Positions 1 through 9,702 of a stretch of 64,000 nucleotides of DNA are shown here, in pieces. Position 1 is the first letter of the stretch. Each line of letters starts with the position of its first letter. The DNA is from Flavobacteriales bacterium (GTDB taxonomy: Bacteria; Bacteroidota; Bacteroidia; Flavobacteriales_E; Vicingaceae): positions 211,862 to 275,861 of the forward strand of contig JABWCF010000002.1 in assembly GCA_013359255.1 (NCBI GenBank), written 5' to 3'. Both the position numbers and the translations under genes were made by a program. The notes beneath the pieces are model-generated. The model did not search any database. It saw only the letters and a program-made list of their open reading frames with translations, and had not been told where the DNA came from.

Positions 1-330
1 AAAAAAACAGGAATAGAGCGTTACGGATTTTGTTTACCTATGGACGATTGTCTGGCTCAGGTAGCCATTGATTTTGGCGGCAGAGCTTGTTTGGTTTGGA
101 ATGCAGAATTTAAACGTGAAAAAATTGGAGAAATGCCAACCGAAATGTTTTCTCATTTTTTTAAATCGTTTTGCGATGGAGCTAAATGCAATGTAAATAT
201 TAAAGCCGAAGGAGACAACGAGCATCATAAAATTGAAGCTATTTTTAAGGCTTTTGCAAAAGCTATTAAAATGGCTATTGCAAAAAACGAAAACAATTTT
301 AATTTACCCAGTACCAAAGGAGTTTTATAA
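1..330 (+). CDS. hisB: Imidazoleglycerol-phosphate dehydratase, 3' part
   Basis: This is the C-terminal 109 codons of a gene that begins before the window; the frame is open from base 1. HisB dehydrates imidazole-glycerol phosphate to imidazole-acetol phosphate in histidine synthesis, in the cytoplasm. The visible part carries family signatures in order: [16 protein letters not shown], the TEMFSHFF segment, the metal-binding [16 protein letters not shown] block with its paired histidines, and the typical STKGVL end. Whether the missing N-terminus carries a histidinol-phosphatase domain, as in bifunctional HisB of many Bacteroidota, cannot be seen here. Confidence 0.93.
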   Translation, partial: KKTGIERYGFCLPMDDCLAQVAIDFGGRACLVWNAEFKREKIGEMPTEMFSHFFKSFCDGAKCNVNIKAEGDNEHHKIEAIFKAFAKAIKMAIAKNENNFNLPSTKGVL

Positions 331-569
331 CTTCGTTAATCTAAAAAATTTTTTAGCCACCGAAAAAGCACACGTTGTGAGATGTAAACAAATACTATGG
401 TAAGTAAAACAAAGACGATATTTACAATTAAATCTTTCAAGGCCAAAAATAATTATGCAATTTTACATATCCAACATGGCCTTATTTTTAAGTAGTTGTT
501 AAACAATTGTTTCAAAAAAAATAAATTTTCATCTCTATATACAGAGAAGTAAAATAATGCCCTATAAAA

Positions 570-1139
570 ATGAAAATACTCGTTATAGACAACTATGATT
601 CATTTACTTATAATTTGGTGCATTACCTCGAAATGTTTACTAATGCCCCAATTAAAGTTTATCGGAATAACCAAATAAGACTAAAAGAAATAAACCAATA
701 CGACAAAATAGTCCTTTCGCCAGGACCCGGATTACCCGATGAAGCAGGCATTTTAATTCCCCTTATAAAAGAATATGCCCATATCAAAAGCATATTAGGT
801 ATTTGTTTGGGGCAACAAGCTATAGCACAAGCTTTTGGTGGCACTCTGCAAAACCTTCAAAAGGTTTACCATGGAGTTAAAACCCCCTTAACCATTATTC
901 AGCCAAGTGAATCTCTCTTTGAGAATATTCCCAACGTGTTTATGGCTGGCCGCTACCATTCCTGGGTTGTAAATACGCAAACTTTACCCCAATGCCTGCA
1001 AACAACCGTAGTAGATGAAGAGGGACATTGTATGGGCTTTTCGCATAAAATATATAACGTAAAAGCGGTTCAGTTTCATCCCGAATCTATTCTAACCGAA
1101 CACGGAAAAAAAGTGATTGAAAATTGGTTGAAACAATAA
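570..1139 (+). CDS. pabA: Anthranilate/aminodeoxychorismate synthase glutamine amidotransferase
   Basis: Class I glutamine amidotransferase of 189 residues, full length for PabA/TrpG. It releases ammonia from glutamine for a partner chorismate-using subunit. The nucleophile is Cys79 in GICLGQQ, and the other triad members are His170 and Glu172 in QFHPES. The oxyanion-region motif SPGPG is at 50-54 and the N-terminal NYDSFTYN motif at 8-15. No partner (pabB or trpE) lies nearby, so the sequence does not decide between folate and tryptophan synthesis; pabA is the more likely reading for an isolated gene. A short inverted repeat (TCTC/GAGA, about 533-547) precedes it but I give it no function. 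Confidence 0.88.
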   Translation: MKILVIDNYDSFTYNLVHYLEMFTNAPIKVYRNNQIRLKEINQYDKIVLSPGPGLPDEAGILIPLIKEYAHIKSILGICLGQQAIAQAFGGTLQNLQKVYHGVKTPLTIIQPSESLFENIPNVFMAGRYHSWVVNTQTLPQCLQTTVVDEEGHCMGFSHKIYNVKAVQFHPESILTEHGKKVIENWLKQ

Positions 1140-1174
1140 AAAATCTAAAATTTGAATTACTTAAAAAAGAAAAT

Positions 1175-1963
1175 ATGAAATCGAACCATGAAATTGATTA
1201 CCGCATTATAGGCGAAGAAATGCAATGTGTAGAAATAGAACTTGACCCACAAGAAACCGTAATAGCCGAACCCGGCAGCTTTATGATGATGAATGATCAA
1301 ATAAAAATGGAAACTCTTTTTGGTGACGGAAGCCAGTCCAATACCGGATTTATGGGAAAAATTTTATCTGCAGGAAAACGACTGTTAACAGGCGAAAATC
1401 TTTTTATGACTTCTTATACCAACATAGGAAATGGAAAGAAACAAGCTTGTTTTGCATCGCCCTATCCCGGCAAAATTATTCCCATGGATTTACATCTCTT
1501 GGGCGGAAAAGTAATTTGCCAGAAAGATGCATTTCTATGTGCAGCTAAAGGGGTTTCTGTTGGTATTGAATTGCAACGCAAATTAGGTACAGGCTTGTTT
1601 GGAGGTGAAGGTTTTATAATGCAAAAATTAGAAGGAGACGGAATGGCTTTTGTGCATGCAGGAGGTACCATCATCGAAAAAATACTTCAGCCCGGAGAAG
1701 TGATTAAAATAGACACCGGTTGTATTGTAGCTTTTACCAATACGATTCATTACGATATTCAATTTGTAGGCGGAATAAAAAACACACTCTTTGGAGGCGA
1801 AGGAGTTTTCTTTGCCACGTTAACAGGGCCGGGAAATGTGTGGATACAAAGCCTCCCCATTAGTCGGTTGGCTTCGCGTATTTTACAGTACGGAACCACC
1901 ACCAGAAAAGAAGAAGGTAGCATTCTAGGAGGTTTGGGTAATTTATTAGATGGAGATAGATAA
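1175..1963 (+). CDS. TIGR00266/AIM24 family protein
   Basis: A 262-residue protein of the AIM24 (TIGR00266) family, whose members fold as a beta-helix-like barrel and have no established biochemical role in bacteria. The glycine-rich repeats typical of the family are visible (GTGLFGGEGF, NTLFGGEGVFF), along with the early EPGSFMMM segment. The open frame reaches back to 1124, overlapping pabA, but the ATG at 1175 gives the usual N-terminus and leaves a 35-bp gap after pabA, so I chose it. Cytoplasmic, with no signal peptide. Confidence 0.82.
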   Translation: MKSNHEIDYRIIGEEMQCVEIELDPQETVIAEPGSFMMMNDQIKMETLFGDGSQSNTGFMGKILSAGKRLLTGENLFMTSYTNIGNGKKQACFASPYPGKIIPMDLHLLGGKVICQKDAFLCAAKGVSVGIELQRKLGTGLFGGEGFIMQKLEGDGMAFVHAGGTIIEKILQPGEVIKIDTGCIVAFTNTIHYDIQFVGGIKNTLFGGEGVFFATLTGPGNVWIQSLPISRLASRILQYGTTTRKEEGSILGGLGNLLDGDR

Positions 1964-2071
1964 ATCCATTCCCTCAATTATTTATTGCTTATTCTTAATT
2001 TAGCTTGTATTTAGCTTTTTGCATACTAAAATTGTGGCAAATAAGTTAATATTGCACTACATTCAAAATTC

Positions 2072-4702
2072 TTGCTGTTGAACAAGTATTTACTCAATAA
2101 CATACAGGTAAAATTAAGTCTGCTGATATTAGTTTCCTTTTGGTTACATGCCTGTTCTACCAAAAAAAACACCTTTACAAGAAGAGCCTACCACAACACC
2201 ACAGCACATTATAATGGCTATTTTAATGCCCGCGAAATAATGCGGGCTGCCGAACAAAATATATATACGAACCACAAAGAAGATTATTCCGAAATAATTC
2301 CCTTGTTTTTGTATGGAGATGAGGCCATGTCGAAATCGCTTTACCCCGATATGGATAATGTGATTAAAAAATGTTCGAAAGTCATTAGCAGACACTCTAT
2401 GTTTATAAAAGGGGTTGAAATTAATCGTTGGATGGATGATGCATACATGCTGGTAGGTAAGGCATACTTCTATAAAAAAGAGTACCCCGAAGCAATGGAA
2501 ACCTTCGAGTTTATTGCACGAAATTTTAAAAATACTCCCGCCCGCATTGAAGCCCTATTATGGGGAGTGCGAACTCGCGAACAAACCAACGAAACAAGCA
2601 AACTACTTTTATTGCTCGATTTAATTGAAAACGAAAAAAAATTAGACCCCGTATTTAAAGGGCAACTACATGCCCTCTACGCACAACATCATATAAAGAA
2701 GAAAGATTACGACAAAGCCATAGAACGTCTCGAAGCCGCCATACCACTTTCTAAAAATAAAAAACAACGTATCCGCTACACCTTTGTGTTAGCACAACTT
2801 TACCAACAAACAGGAAATTTTAAAAATGCAACAGTTCAATACTCCAACGTAATTCGGCTTAAACCTAAATACGAAATGGAGTTTCAGGCTCGCATAAACC
2901 GTGCTCGAGCCTTTGATTTGGAAGGAGGGAACATTGCCGAAGTAAAGAAAGAACTTCAGAAAATGCTACAGGATAAAAAAAATAAAGAATATAGAGATCA
3001 GATTTACTTTGCACTTGGCGAGTTGGCTTTTCGCGAAAAAGAGGAAGCCTTGGGGATAGAATACTTTAACAAGGCTGCGGCAAGTAGCCTAGGAAACAAA
3101 AAACTGCTTACTCAAATCTATTTCAAATTAGCCAACTATTATTTTGAAAAACCAAAGTATATACCCGCACAAGCCTACTACGATAGCACTTTACAAAATA
3201 TGGACAAAGAAGATGAAAGATATTTTGAAATAAGTGAAAAAAATAAAAACCTCTCTACCCTTGTTGAACAAATTAAAATCATAGAAAAAGAAGATAGCTT
3301 ACAGAAAGTAGCCCAATTAAGCGATAAAGAGAGAGATAAAATTATAAAAGAACTTATACAAAAGGCAAAAGATGAAGAAGCTAGAAAACAAAAAGAACAA
3401 AACAGCAACGATATTGTGAACGATTACAATCAAAACAAGCAACAAGAAAATAATGCCGGAGGAGGTTCTGTAAAATGGTATTTTTACAACCCCACAACCC
3501 GAGGGTTTGGTTTCAGCGATTTTAAAAAACGATGGGGAAACAGGCCATTAGAAGATAATTGGAGGCGATCTAATAAAGGCTCGGCTGGCGTTTTTGATGA
3601 AAACGGAAATCTTATTGTAAAACAAGATTCAGTTAAAAAAGAGAGCGATGAAAACATACTTTTTTCTGAAGAGTATTATTTAAAAAACCTCCCATTCAAT
3701 GATTCTTCTTTGCTTGCATCGCATGGTCGTATTTGCGAAGCACTATACACACTAGGCGGTATATATAAAGAAAGTTTTAACGATGTGCCTCGTGCCATAG
3801 AAACATTCGAGCGCTTGGCAGAAACCTACGATACCAGCCAGCATATTTCATCAACCTACTACCAACTTTTCAGATTACATCAGGCAAATAAAAATAACCA
3901 ACGTGCCGAGTACTTTAAAAATCTGATTCTCGAAAAATTTCCATATTCCGATTATGCTCGTTTGGTAAACGACCCCAATTACCTTAAAAATACCAGAGAA
4001 AACCAAAAAAGAGTGGAAAACTACTACGATATTGTGTACGACCTTTTTAACAAAGAAGATTACAAAATGGTAATTGTACGCTGCGAAAAATCGAAAGAAA
4101 TTTTTGGGTCGCATCATATCGAAAACAAATTTGATTTTTTAAAAACCTTGTCTATAGGATATACCACCCCCGTTGATACGTTTAAGAAAGCACTCGAAAT
4201 TTTTATTGCCAACTATCCAGCCGCTGAAGAAAAACCCTTGGCTCAAAAAATATTAGACAACATCAATAAAAAAATAGCAGAAAACAAACCAAATGATGCC
4301 AACCCCGATAATAAAATAGATGAAAATATTCCAAACTATGTTTTTGATCCCAGCAAAGAACATTACTTCGTTTTACTGGTACCTTCCGACAAAGATTTAA
4401 ACAAAGCCAAAATAGAATTATCTAATTTTAATTCGGCCTATTTTGGACTAAAAAAACTTCTGCTGAACAGTATGCTTCTTAACGATTTTTATCAAATCGT
4501 TACAGTAAAAATATTTAAAAATATGGCCGATGCCCAAGATTACTATAAAGCCGTAAGCCTGAACGAAAAAGAACTAAAAGAAATAAAATTGAATGCTTAC
4601 GAGTATTTTATTTTTTCAGCAGAAAATTTTTCGCTTTTTTATCAAAATAAAAACACCGATTACTACCGCCAATTTTTTATGATAAACTATTCCAGCAAGT
4701 AG
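2072..4702 (+). CDS. porW: T9SS/gliding lipoprotein PorW/SprE, TPR-rich
   Basis: An 876-residue lipoprotein matching PorW/SprE, a periplasm-facing component needed for type IX secretion and gliding. The start is TTG at 2072, followed by a hydrophobic segment and a lipobox ending at Cys28 (LHAC). After the Cys comes the characteristic STKKNTFTRRAYHN and NGYFNAREIM region. The rest is TPR-like helical repeats (about 120-400 and 560-700), with a charged low-complexity coiled-coil linker around 400-465. The C-terminal approximately 120 residues form a separate domain. A downstream in-frame TTG (2078) is an alternative start. It stands alone as a transcription unit. Confidence 0.85.
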   Translation: MLLNKYLLNNIQVKLSLLILVSFWLHACSTKKNTFTRRAYHNTTAHYNGYFNAREIMRAAEQNIYTNHKEDYSEIIPLFLYGDEAMSKSLYPDMDNVIKKCSKVISRHSMFIKGVEINRWMDDAYMLVGKAYFYKKEYPEAMETFEFIARNFKNTPARIEALLWGVRTREQTNETSKLLLLLDLIENEKKLDPVFKGQLHALYAQHHIKKKDYDKAIERLEAAIPLSKNKKQRIRYTFVLAQLYQQTGNFKNATVQYSNVIRLKPKYEMEFQARINRARAFDLEGGNIAEVKKELQKMLQDKKNKEYRDQIYFALGELAFREKEEALGIEYFNKAAASSLGNKKLLTQIYFKLANYYFEKPKYIPAQAYYDSTLQNMDKEDERYFEISEKNKNLSTLVEQIKIIEKEDSLQKVAQLSDKERDKIIKELIQKAKDEEARKQKEQNSNDIVNDYNQNKQQENNAGGGSVKWYFYNPTTRGFGFSDFKKRWGNRPLEDNWRRSNKGSAGVFDENGNLIVKQDSVKKESDENILFSEEYYLKNLPFNDSSLLASHGRICEALYTLGGIYKESFNDVPRAIETFERLAETYDTSQHISSTYYQLFRLHQANKNNQRAEYFKNLILEKFPYSDYARLVNDPNYLKNTRENQKRVENYYDIVYDLFNKEDYKMVIVRCEKSKEIFGSHHIENKFDFLKTLSIGYTTPVDTFKKALEIFIANYPAAEEKPLAQKILDNINKKIAENKPNDANPDNKIDENIPNYVFDPSKEHYFVLLVPSDKDLNKAKIELSNFNSAYFGLKKLLLNSMLLNDFYQIVTVKIFKNMADAQDYYKAVSLNEKELKEIKLNAYEYFIFSAENFSLFYQNKNTDYYRQFFMINYSSK

Positions 4703-4765
4703 ATTTTTTTGTTTCTTATCCTAAACAACTAAATAAAAAATGGCGTAGGTTTGTAAAAAAAACTC

Positions 4766-6058
4766 ATGCGTTATTTGCCAATATCTGCCGATTTATTTAC
4801 AGAAAACAGAAAAAATTTTATTCAAAAACTGCTTCCTGCTTCGTTGACTGTTTTTAACAGCAATGATATAATGCCTACGAATGCCGATGGAACCATGCCT
4901 TTTAGGCAAAATAACGATTTGTTTTGGCTGTCGGGTATCGATCAAGAAGAAACCATTTTATTGCTCTTTCCCGATTGTAAAAACGAACAGCATCGTGAAG
5001 TATTGTTTGTACGCGAAACCAACGAAACAATAGCTATTTGGGAAGGTGAAAAATTAACCAAACAAAAAGCCACCGAAGTTTCCGGAATAAAAACTGTTTA
5101 TTGGCTTTCGCAATTTCATCAAGTATTTTCGGCATTAATGTTTGAATGTAAAAATGTGTATTTGAATACTAACGAACATACGCGGGCTATGGTAGAAGTT
5201 GAAACACGCGATGCTCGCTTTATTAAATGGTGCAAGGAAAAATTCCCTACACACATATACCAACGTAGTGCACCCATTATGCACGAATTAAGAGCCATTA
5301 AATCACATACAGAAATTGAACTGATTAAAGCCGCTTGCCAGATTACTGAAAAAGGGTTTCGCAGAGTATTAAAATTTATTAAACCAGGAGTAACTGAATA
5401 CGAAATTGAAGCAGAATTAATTCACGAATTTATCCGTAACCGTTCACGCGGTTTTGCTTACACCCCTATTATTGCTTCTGGTTTCAACGCCTGTGTGTTG
5501 CATTATATAGAAAATAACAGAACCTGCAAAGACGGAGAGGTAATTTTACTCGATGTGGCTGCAGAATACGCAAACTATGCATCCGATTTAACTCGGTGTT
5601 TACCTATAAACGGCACATTTACCAAGCGACAAAAAGAAGTGTATAATGCGGTACTCCGTGTAATGAAGCAAGCCACACAAATGCTTGTGCCCGGAACTTT
5701 TATAGATGAATATCATAAAGAAGTTGGAAAAATAATGGAAAGCGAATTAATAGGTTTAGGCTTGTTAGATAAACATGAGGTAGCAAAACAAAATCCAGAT
5801 GCGCCACTATATAAAAAATATTTTATGCACGGTACTTCGCATTTTATGGGGCTCGATGTACATGATGTAGGTTTCCGAAACGAACCCATTAAAGCGGGGA
5901 TGGTGTTTACCTGCGAACCCGGAATTTACATAAGGGAAGAAAACCTGGGCATACGTTTAGAGAACGATATTTTGGTTACCGACTCAAAACCCATAGATCT
6001 CATGTGTAGCATACCCATTGAAGCTGATGAAATAGAAACCTTAATGCATGAAAACTAA
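4766..6058 (+). CDS. pepP: Xaa-Pro aminopeptidase (M24B)
   Basis: Aminopeptidase P of 430 residues, a metallopeptidase that removes the N-terminal residue before proline. The N-terminal creatinase-like domain occupies about 1-175 (MPFRQNNDLFWLSG is typical). The pita-bread catalytic domain follows, with the five metal ligands visible: Asp263 in LLDVAAEY, Asp274 in YASDLTR, His359 in HGTSHFMGLDVHD, Glu384 in TCEPGIYI and Glu399 in IRLENDI. A TAnnTTTG-like element (TAGGTTTG, about 4745-4752) sits just upstream. The end overlaps the next gene by 11 bp, implying co-translation. Confidence 0.92.
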   Translation: MRYLPISADLFTENRKNFIQKLLPASLTVFNSNDIMPTNADGTMPFRQNNDLFWLSGIDQEETILLLFPDCKNEQHREVLFVRETNETIAIWEGEKLTKQKATEVSGIKTVYWLSQFHQVFSALMFECKNVYLNTNEHTRAMVEVETRDARFIKWCKEKFPTHIYQRSAPIMHELRAIKSHTEIELIKAACQITEKGFRRVLKFIKPGVTEYEIEAELIHEFIRNRSRGFAYTPIIASGFNACVLHYIENNRTCKDGEVILLDVAAEYANYASDLTRCLPINGTFTKRQKEVYNAVLRVMKQATQMLVPGTFIDEYHKEVGKIMESELIGLGLLDKHEVAKQNPDAPLYKKYFMHGTSHFMGLDVHDVGFRNEPIKAGMVFTCEPGIYIREENLGIRLENDILVTDSKPIDLMCSIPIEADEIETLMHEN

Positions 6059-6863
6059 CTTGCCGGAAAGTTTTATACCCGATAAAGCCTTTTTGTTTAA
6101 AGGAGTTCCGGTATATTTTACCGATAGAGGGAGTGGACCGGCAGTCGTATTTTTACATGGATTTTTAGAAAACAAAGAAATTTGGAATGATTTTGCCGAG
6201 GCTCTTGCTTCAACCAACAGAGTTCTTTGTATCGATTTACCAGGACATGGCAAAACAGGTTGTTTAAGCTATGTACATTCTATGGAATTAATGGCCGAAG
6301 CAGTTTATTTAATAGTAAAAAAACTACGTATTAAGCGATGCAAATTGGTAGGACATTCCATGGGGGGCTACGTGGCTCTTGCCTTTGCCGAAGCAAATCC
6401 AGAAATAGTTACAGGTCTTTGTTTGTTTCATTCTACTGCGCGTGCCGATACCGAACCTAAAAAAACAGATCGTAACCGAGCTATTCAGGTGGTTAAAAAA
6501 AGTCCATCGCTTTTTATAAAAGAAGTGATTCCCAATTTGTTTTATACCACCAAGCAAAAACCCTTGAAACGACTTATTGCCAAAACCATTGCCATTGCAT
6601 TAAAAACTCCAAAACAGGGTATTATAGCAGCATTAGAAGGCATGAAAATACGTTTGGAACGAGAACTGATTATACGTTTTGCCCCTTACCCCGTATTATT
6701 TATAATTGGCAAACATGATAAAATTATTCCCTACGAGGGTTTGTTTGAACAAGCAGCATTGCCGGAAAATAGCAAAACAGTTGTGGCAAATTGCGGACAC
6801 ATGGGCTTTTACGAAGCTCCTGAAAAAACTCTTGCGGCAGTAAAAGAGTTTGTAAAAGAATAA
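6048..6863 (+). CDS. Alpha/beta hydrolase
   Basis: A 271-residue alpha/beta-hydrolase-fold enzyme overlapping pepP by 11 bp. The oxyanion HG motif is at FLHGF (35-39), the nucleophile elbow GHSMGG places the catalytic serine at 104, and the acid and base are likely the Asp of GKHDKIIP and the His of NCGHMG near the C-terminus. No signal peptide. The substrate cannot be told from sequence; it resembles the broad MhpC/BioH-like esterase group. Confidence 0.85.
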   Translation: MKTNLPESFIPDKAFLFKGVPVYFTDRGSGPAVVFLHGFLENKEIWNDFAEALASTNRVLCIDLPGHGKTGCLSYVHSMELMAEAVYLIVKKLRIKRCKLVGHSMGGYVALAFAEANPEIVTGLCLFHSTARADTEPKKTDRNRAIQVVKKSPSLFIKEVIPNLFYTTKQKPLKRLIAKTIAIALKTPKQGIIAALEGMKIRLERELIIRFAPYPVLFIIGKHDKIIPYEGLFEQAALPENSKTVVANCGHMGFYEAPEKTLAAVKEFVKE

Positions 6864-6879
6864 TACAATCGGCACTTGT

Positions 6880-7434
6880 TTATTTTTTAATTTTCAAAAG
6901 CATTTTCTTTACCGATTTATATATTCCTGCAGTTAATGTTTCGGTGTATTGGTTTTGTGTGAGCAAAACTACTTCGGCAGATAATTCGGGATACTTTTGT
7001 GCGGTTTTAATTAGAAATTTTAATGCGTAAAACCGAACCGATGGTTGGTGATTTACTTCGACCCAAATAGTAGTACAATGGTTATACAACAGTCCTTCTA
7101 GCTTTTCAGGAATATTCATTTTTTCTAGAATCTTTAATACCTCTCTTTTTTGATTGTCTTTAATTTTTGGCAAAACACGAATAAAACTTTTAACATGCTT
7201 TTGTATTCGCGGGTCATTTTTTTTCACACAATCCCACAAAAGCCAAGCGGCTCGCCACGAATAAGGAGGTTTGTGTATAAGAGATAATTTTACGGCTTCC
7301 TTAAAACTGTTGGTATGATTATTTACGTACAAAAGCATTTCTTTTTTATGAGAATGTGTCAGCATTTTTTCAAAAGAGGTTTCCTTTCGTTTTAAAGGAG
7401 AGTTTTTATTTTTTTTACTTACTACATTTCTCAT
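6880..7434 (-). CDS. Hypothetical helical (HEAT-like) protein
   Basis: I do not recognise a named family. The 184-residue product is basic at the N-terminus (KKNKNSPLKRK), then entirely helical with spacing that resembles HEAT/ARM repeats (WRAAWLLWDCV, REVLKILEKM, VRFYALKFLIKTA). No signal peptide or membrane segment. It is the last of a minus-strand group with the two genes upstream (8-bp gap to the next). An internal Met near residue 24 is an alternative start. Confidence 0.6.
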   Translation of the reverse strand: MRNVVSKKNKNSPLKRKETSFEKMLTHSHKKEMLLYVNNHTNSFKEAVKLSLIHKPPYSWRAAWLLWDCVKKNDPRIQKHVKSFIRVLPKIKDNQKREVLKILEKMNIPEKLEGLLYNHCTTIWVEVNHQPSVRFYALKFLIKTAQKYPELSAEVVLLTQNQYTETLTAGIYKSVKKMLLKIKK

Positions 7435-7442
7435 TAAAAAAA

Positions 7443-7847
7443 TTAAATAATCAGCACTCCTCTTTTCTTAATCAACGGAATATCCGTAAAAAAACTTTGA
7501 CAAATGGATTCGGCTAAGAAAACGTATTTTTTATCATACAAAGTATTGTTGTAAAAAAAGCTTACCCAGTATTCGTTATTCAATGCAAAAACTTCTTCAA
7601 TGATAGGTTCAATTTTTGAATAGCTTTTAGCAGGAAGAGTTTTTATAAAATGTCTTAATACAGAGGTGTTTCTTTGTTCGTTGTTTATAAATCCATATCC
7701 TTTCGAAGAAACAATAATCCCTTCAATGGCTGTTTCGCGTAAGTTTAATAAATAAACATTCCAAGTTTTTTCATTTTCTTCGTTCTGTTCAGGCACAATG
7801 GCTACAGCAATATTTTCTACTATGGGAGGGGTAATTTCCTTTTTCAT
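7443..7847 (-). CDS. Conserved hypothetical protein
   Basis: A small 134-residue soluble protein with a predicted alternating beta-strand pattern (WNVYLLNL, EGIIVSSKGYGF, YWVSFFYNNTLYDKKYVFL). I do not recognise the family. Its start overlaps the stop of the upstream beta-lactamase-like gene by 4 bp, so it is co-translated with it. Confidence 0.62.
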   Translation of the reverse strand: MKKEITPPIVENIAVAIVPEQNEENEKTWNVYLLNLRETAIEGIIVSSKGYGFINNEQRNTSVLRHFIKTLPAKSYSKIEPIIEEVFALNNEYWVSFFYNNTLYDKKYVFLAESICQSFFTDIPLIKKRGVLII

Positions 7848-9001
7848 TTAGCAATAGAAAAAGCCGTATTTAGGTATTTATAAATTTCAGAAGGATGTCC
7901 ATTTATATACTCATCGCTGCGTTTTTTACCCAAGCGTACAACGATTAAATTTTCATTAGGAATAACGAAAATATATTGTCCCTTAATTCCTCGAGCAAAA
8001 TAAATAGGTCTGTTTTGATAGGTAGTCATCCAAAGTTGATATCCGTAAAAATCTACTGTTTGCCCCGATGCATCGGGAGTGTTTACTGGTTGAAAAGCTT
8101 GAAGCATAAAATTTTTAGGAATAATTTCTTTTCCATCCCACCAGCCAGTATGGAGTATTAATTTGCCGATACGGGCAAAATCGCGGGCATTACTGTAAAA
8201 ACAGCAATAGGCTTTTATGGTTCCTTGATTGTCCTTACTCCAAAAGGCAGGTTGTTCGGCCCCTATGGGTTTCCAAATTTTTTCTTCGAAATAGTTGCTA
8301 ATAGGCATTCCACTTACTCTTTCAATAATGTAGGAGAGCAGCAGAGTATTTCCTCCCTGATAGTAAAAGGTGCTTCCTGGTTTTAAAACTGATTGGTAAG
8401 TAAAGGTTAGATCTTTAATATTTTTACCGTAATAAACTTTTGCCATAAAGCCAAGGGGATGGTCGTAGCTTTCATCAAAATTAATTCCGGCTGTCATATT
8501 TAGTAAGTGGTGCAAGGTAATCTCATTGGCAAAAGAGCCTTTTAACTCGGGTAAATAACGAATAGCTTTATCGTTTACGCTTTTTATTTTACCTTCTTTA
8601 ATGGCTACACCAACAGCTAAAGCAGTAAATGTTTTGGCTACAGAAAATGAATTGGTGTGCGAATGTTCATTGTATTTTTCCCAATATTTTTCGAAAACAA
8701 TGGAATCATTTTTAATGACTAAGAAAGCAGCTGTTTGGTTTTCAGAGAATATGTTTTCTTGTTCTTCTGTAAGTTGGTATGTGTTATATGTTTTAGAAAC
8801 ATTCCATGGTGTTGGGGTGTTGGTTTTAATGGTATCGAAATCGAATTTTTGATACTCGTCTATACTTGGCCCGGTTTGTCCTGCTAAGTATGTGCTGACA
8901 ATAGCTTTGTATAGGTGTGTGTTGCCACTTAGGTACAATGTGATGTGTAAGAGGGCTGCAATGATGAGCAGTGCAAGAAATATTTTTTTTAATGTTTTCA
9001 C
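7844..9001 (-). CDS. Serine hydrolase, beta-lactamase/class C-like
   Basis: A 385-residue serine hydrolase of the class C beta-lactamase/penicillin-binding-protein superfamily. A single N-terminal hydrophobic segment (about 6-24) would export or anchor it in the envelope. The nucleophile motif SVAK is at 120-123. The second motif is probably the Tyr/Asn in YYQGGNT. Members of this clade act as esterases or D-amino peptidases more often than as true beta-lactamases, so I infer no antibiotic resistance. The start overlaps the lipB stop by 4 bp. Confidence 0.8.
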   Translation of the reverse strand: MKTLKKIFLALLIIAALLHITLYLSGNTHLYKAIVSTYLAGQTGPSIDEYQKFDFDTIKTNTPTPWNVSKTYNTYQLTEEQENIFSENQTAAFLVIKNDSIVFEKYWEKYNEHSHTNSFSVAKTFTALAVGVAIKEGKIKSVNDKAIRYLPELKGSFANEITLHHLLNMTAGINFDESYDHPLGFMAKVYYGKNIKDLTFTYQSVLKPGSTFYYQGGNTLLLSYIIERVSGMPISNYFEEKIWKPIGAEQPAFWSKDNQGTIKAYCCFYSNARDFARIGKLILHTGWWDGKEIIPKNFMLQAFQPVNTPDASGQTVDFYGYQLWMTTYQNRPIYFARGIKGQYIFVIPNENLIVVRLGKKRSDEYINGHPSEIYKYLNTAFSIAK

Positions 9002-9702
9002 AACGCTACTTGTGCTTTAAAAAGAGTACAGAAGTGGGTTTTAATTTTTTCTTTTACTTCGTTTGTATTTATTTCTTTCCCAAGTTCCTGTTGTAAAGAA
9101 GTTACTTTTTTATTGTTTATACCACAGGGTACAATGTGTCCGAAGTATGATAAATCGGTGTTTATGTTAAGGGCAAATCCGTGCATGGTAACCCAACGGC
9201 TACAACGTACTCCCATGGCACAAATTTTTCGAGCTTTAAGAGGTTGATCTGCATCAATCCACACACCGGTGTACCCTTCATATCTTCCTGCAGTAATATT
9301 ATACTCGGCCAGGGTTAAAATAATCATTTCTTCGAGATAGCGAAGATAGCGGTGTATATCGGTAAAAAAATGGTCTAAATCTAAAATGGGATAACCTACT
9401 ATTTGTCCTGGACCGTGGTAGGTAATATCTCCTCCACGATTAATGGCGTAATAAGAGGCCTGATGTTTTTTTAACTCATCTTGATTAATAAGCAGGTTTG
9501 AAAAATCTCCCGATTTTCCGAGTGTATAAACGTGAGGGTGTTCGCAAAACAGAAAATAATTTTTGGTGTCAATTAAAGTTTCCGGATGGTTTCTGTTGTG
9601 CATTTTTGTATCAAGAGTTTCCTTAAAAAGTGTTTCTTGATAGTCCCAAGCTTTTTTATAATCAATAAAACCTAATTCTTTAAAAATAATTTCGGGTTTC
9701 AA
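8998..9702 (-). CDS. lipB: Octanoyl-[ACP]:protein N-octanoyltransferase
   Basis: LipB moves the octanoyl group from acyl carrier protein to lipoyl domains, such as GcvH and the 2-oxoglutarate dehydrogenase E2, both encoded in this window. The 234-residue protein shows RGGDITYHGPGQ (89-100), the catalytic Lys159 in ARKICAMG and the catalytic Cys193 in HIVPCGI. It overlaps both neighbours by 4 bp, placing it inside a tight operon with the sugar-phosphate isomerase upstream and the serine hydrolase downstream. Confidence 0.94.
   Translation of the reverse strand: MKPEIIFKELGFIDYKKAWDYQETLFKETLDTKMHNRNHPETLIDTKNYFLFCEHPHVYTLGKSGDFSNLLINQDELKKHQASYYAINRGGDITYHGPGQIVGYPILDLDHFFTDIHRYLRYLEEMIILTLAEYNITAGRYEGYTGVWIDADQPLKARKICAMGVRCSRWVTMHGFALNINTDLSYFGHIVPCGINNKKVTSLQQELGKEINTNEVKEKIKTHFCTLFKAQVAL

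Noticed and set aside
331..569. Inverted repeat AAGGCCA/TGGCCTT as a terminator or IS end after hisB
   Set aside because: The arms are short and the loop is about 27 bases with no clear T-run partner; I see no gene or RNA in this 239-bp gap.
7844..9001. Antibiotic-resistance beta-lactamase
   Set aside because: Only the SxxK motif and general fold are clear; this clade is mostly esterase or peptidase-like and has no resistance context.
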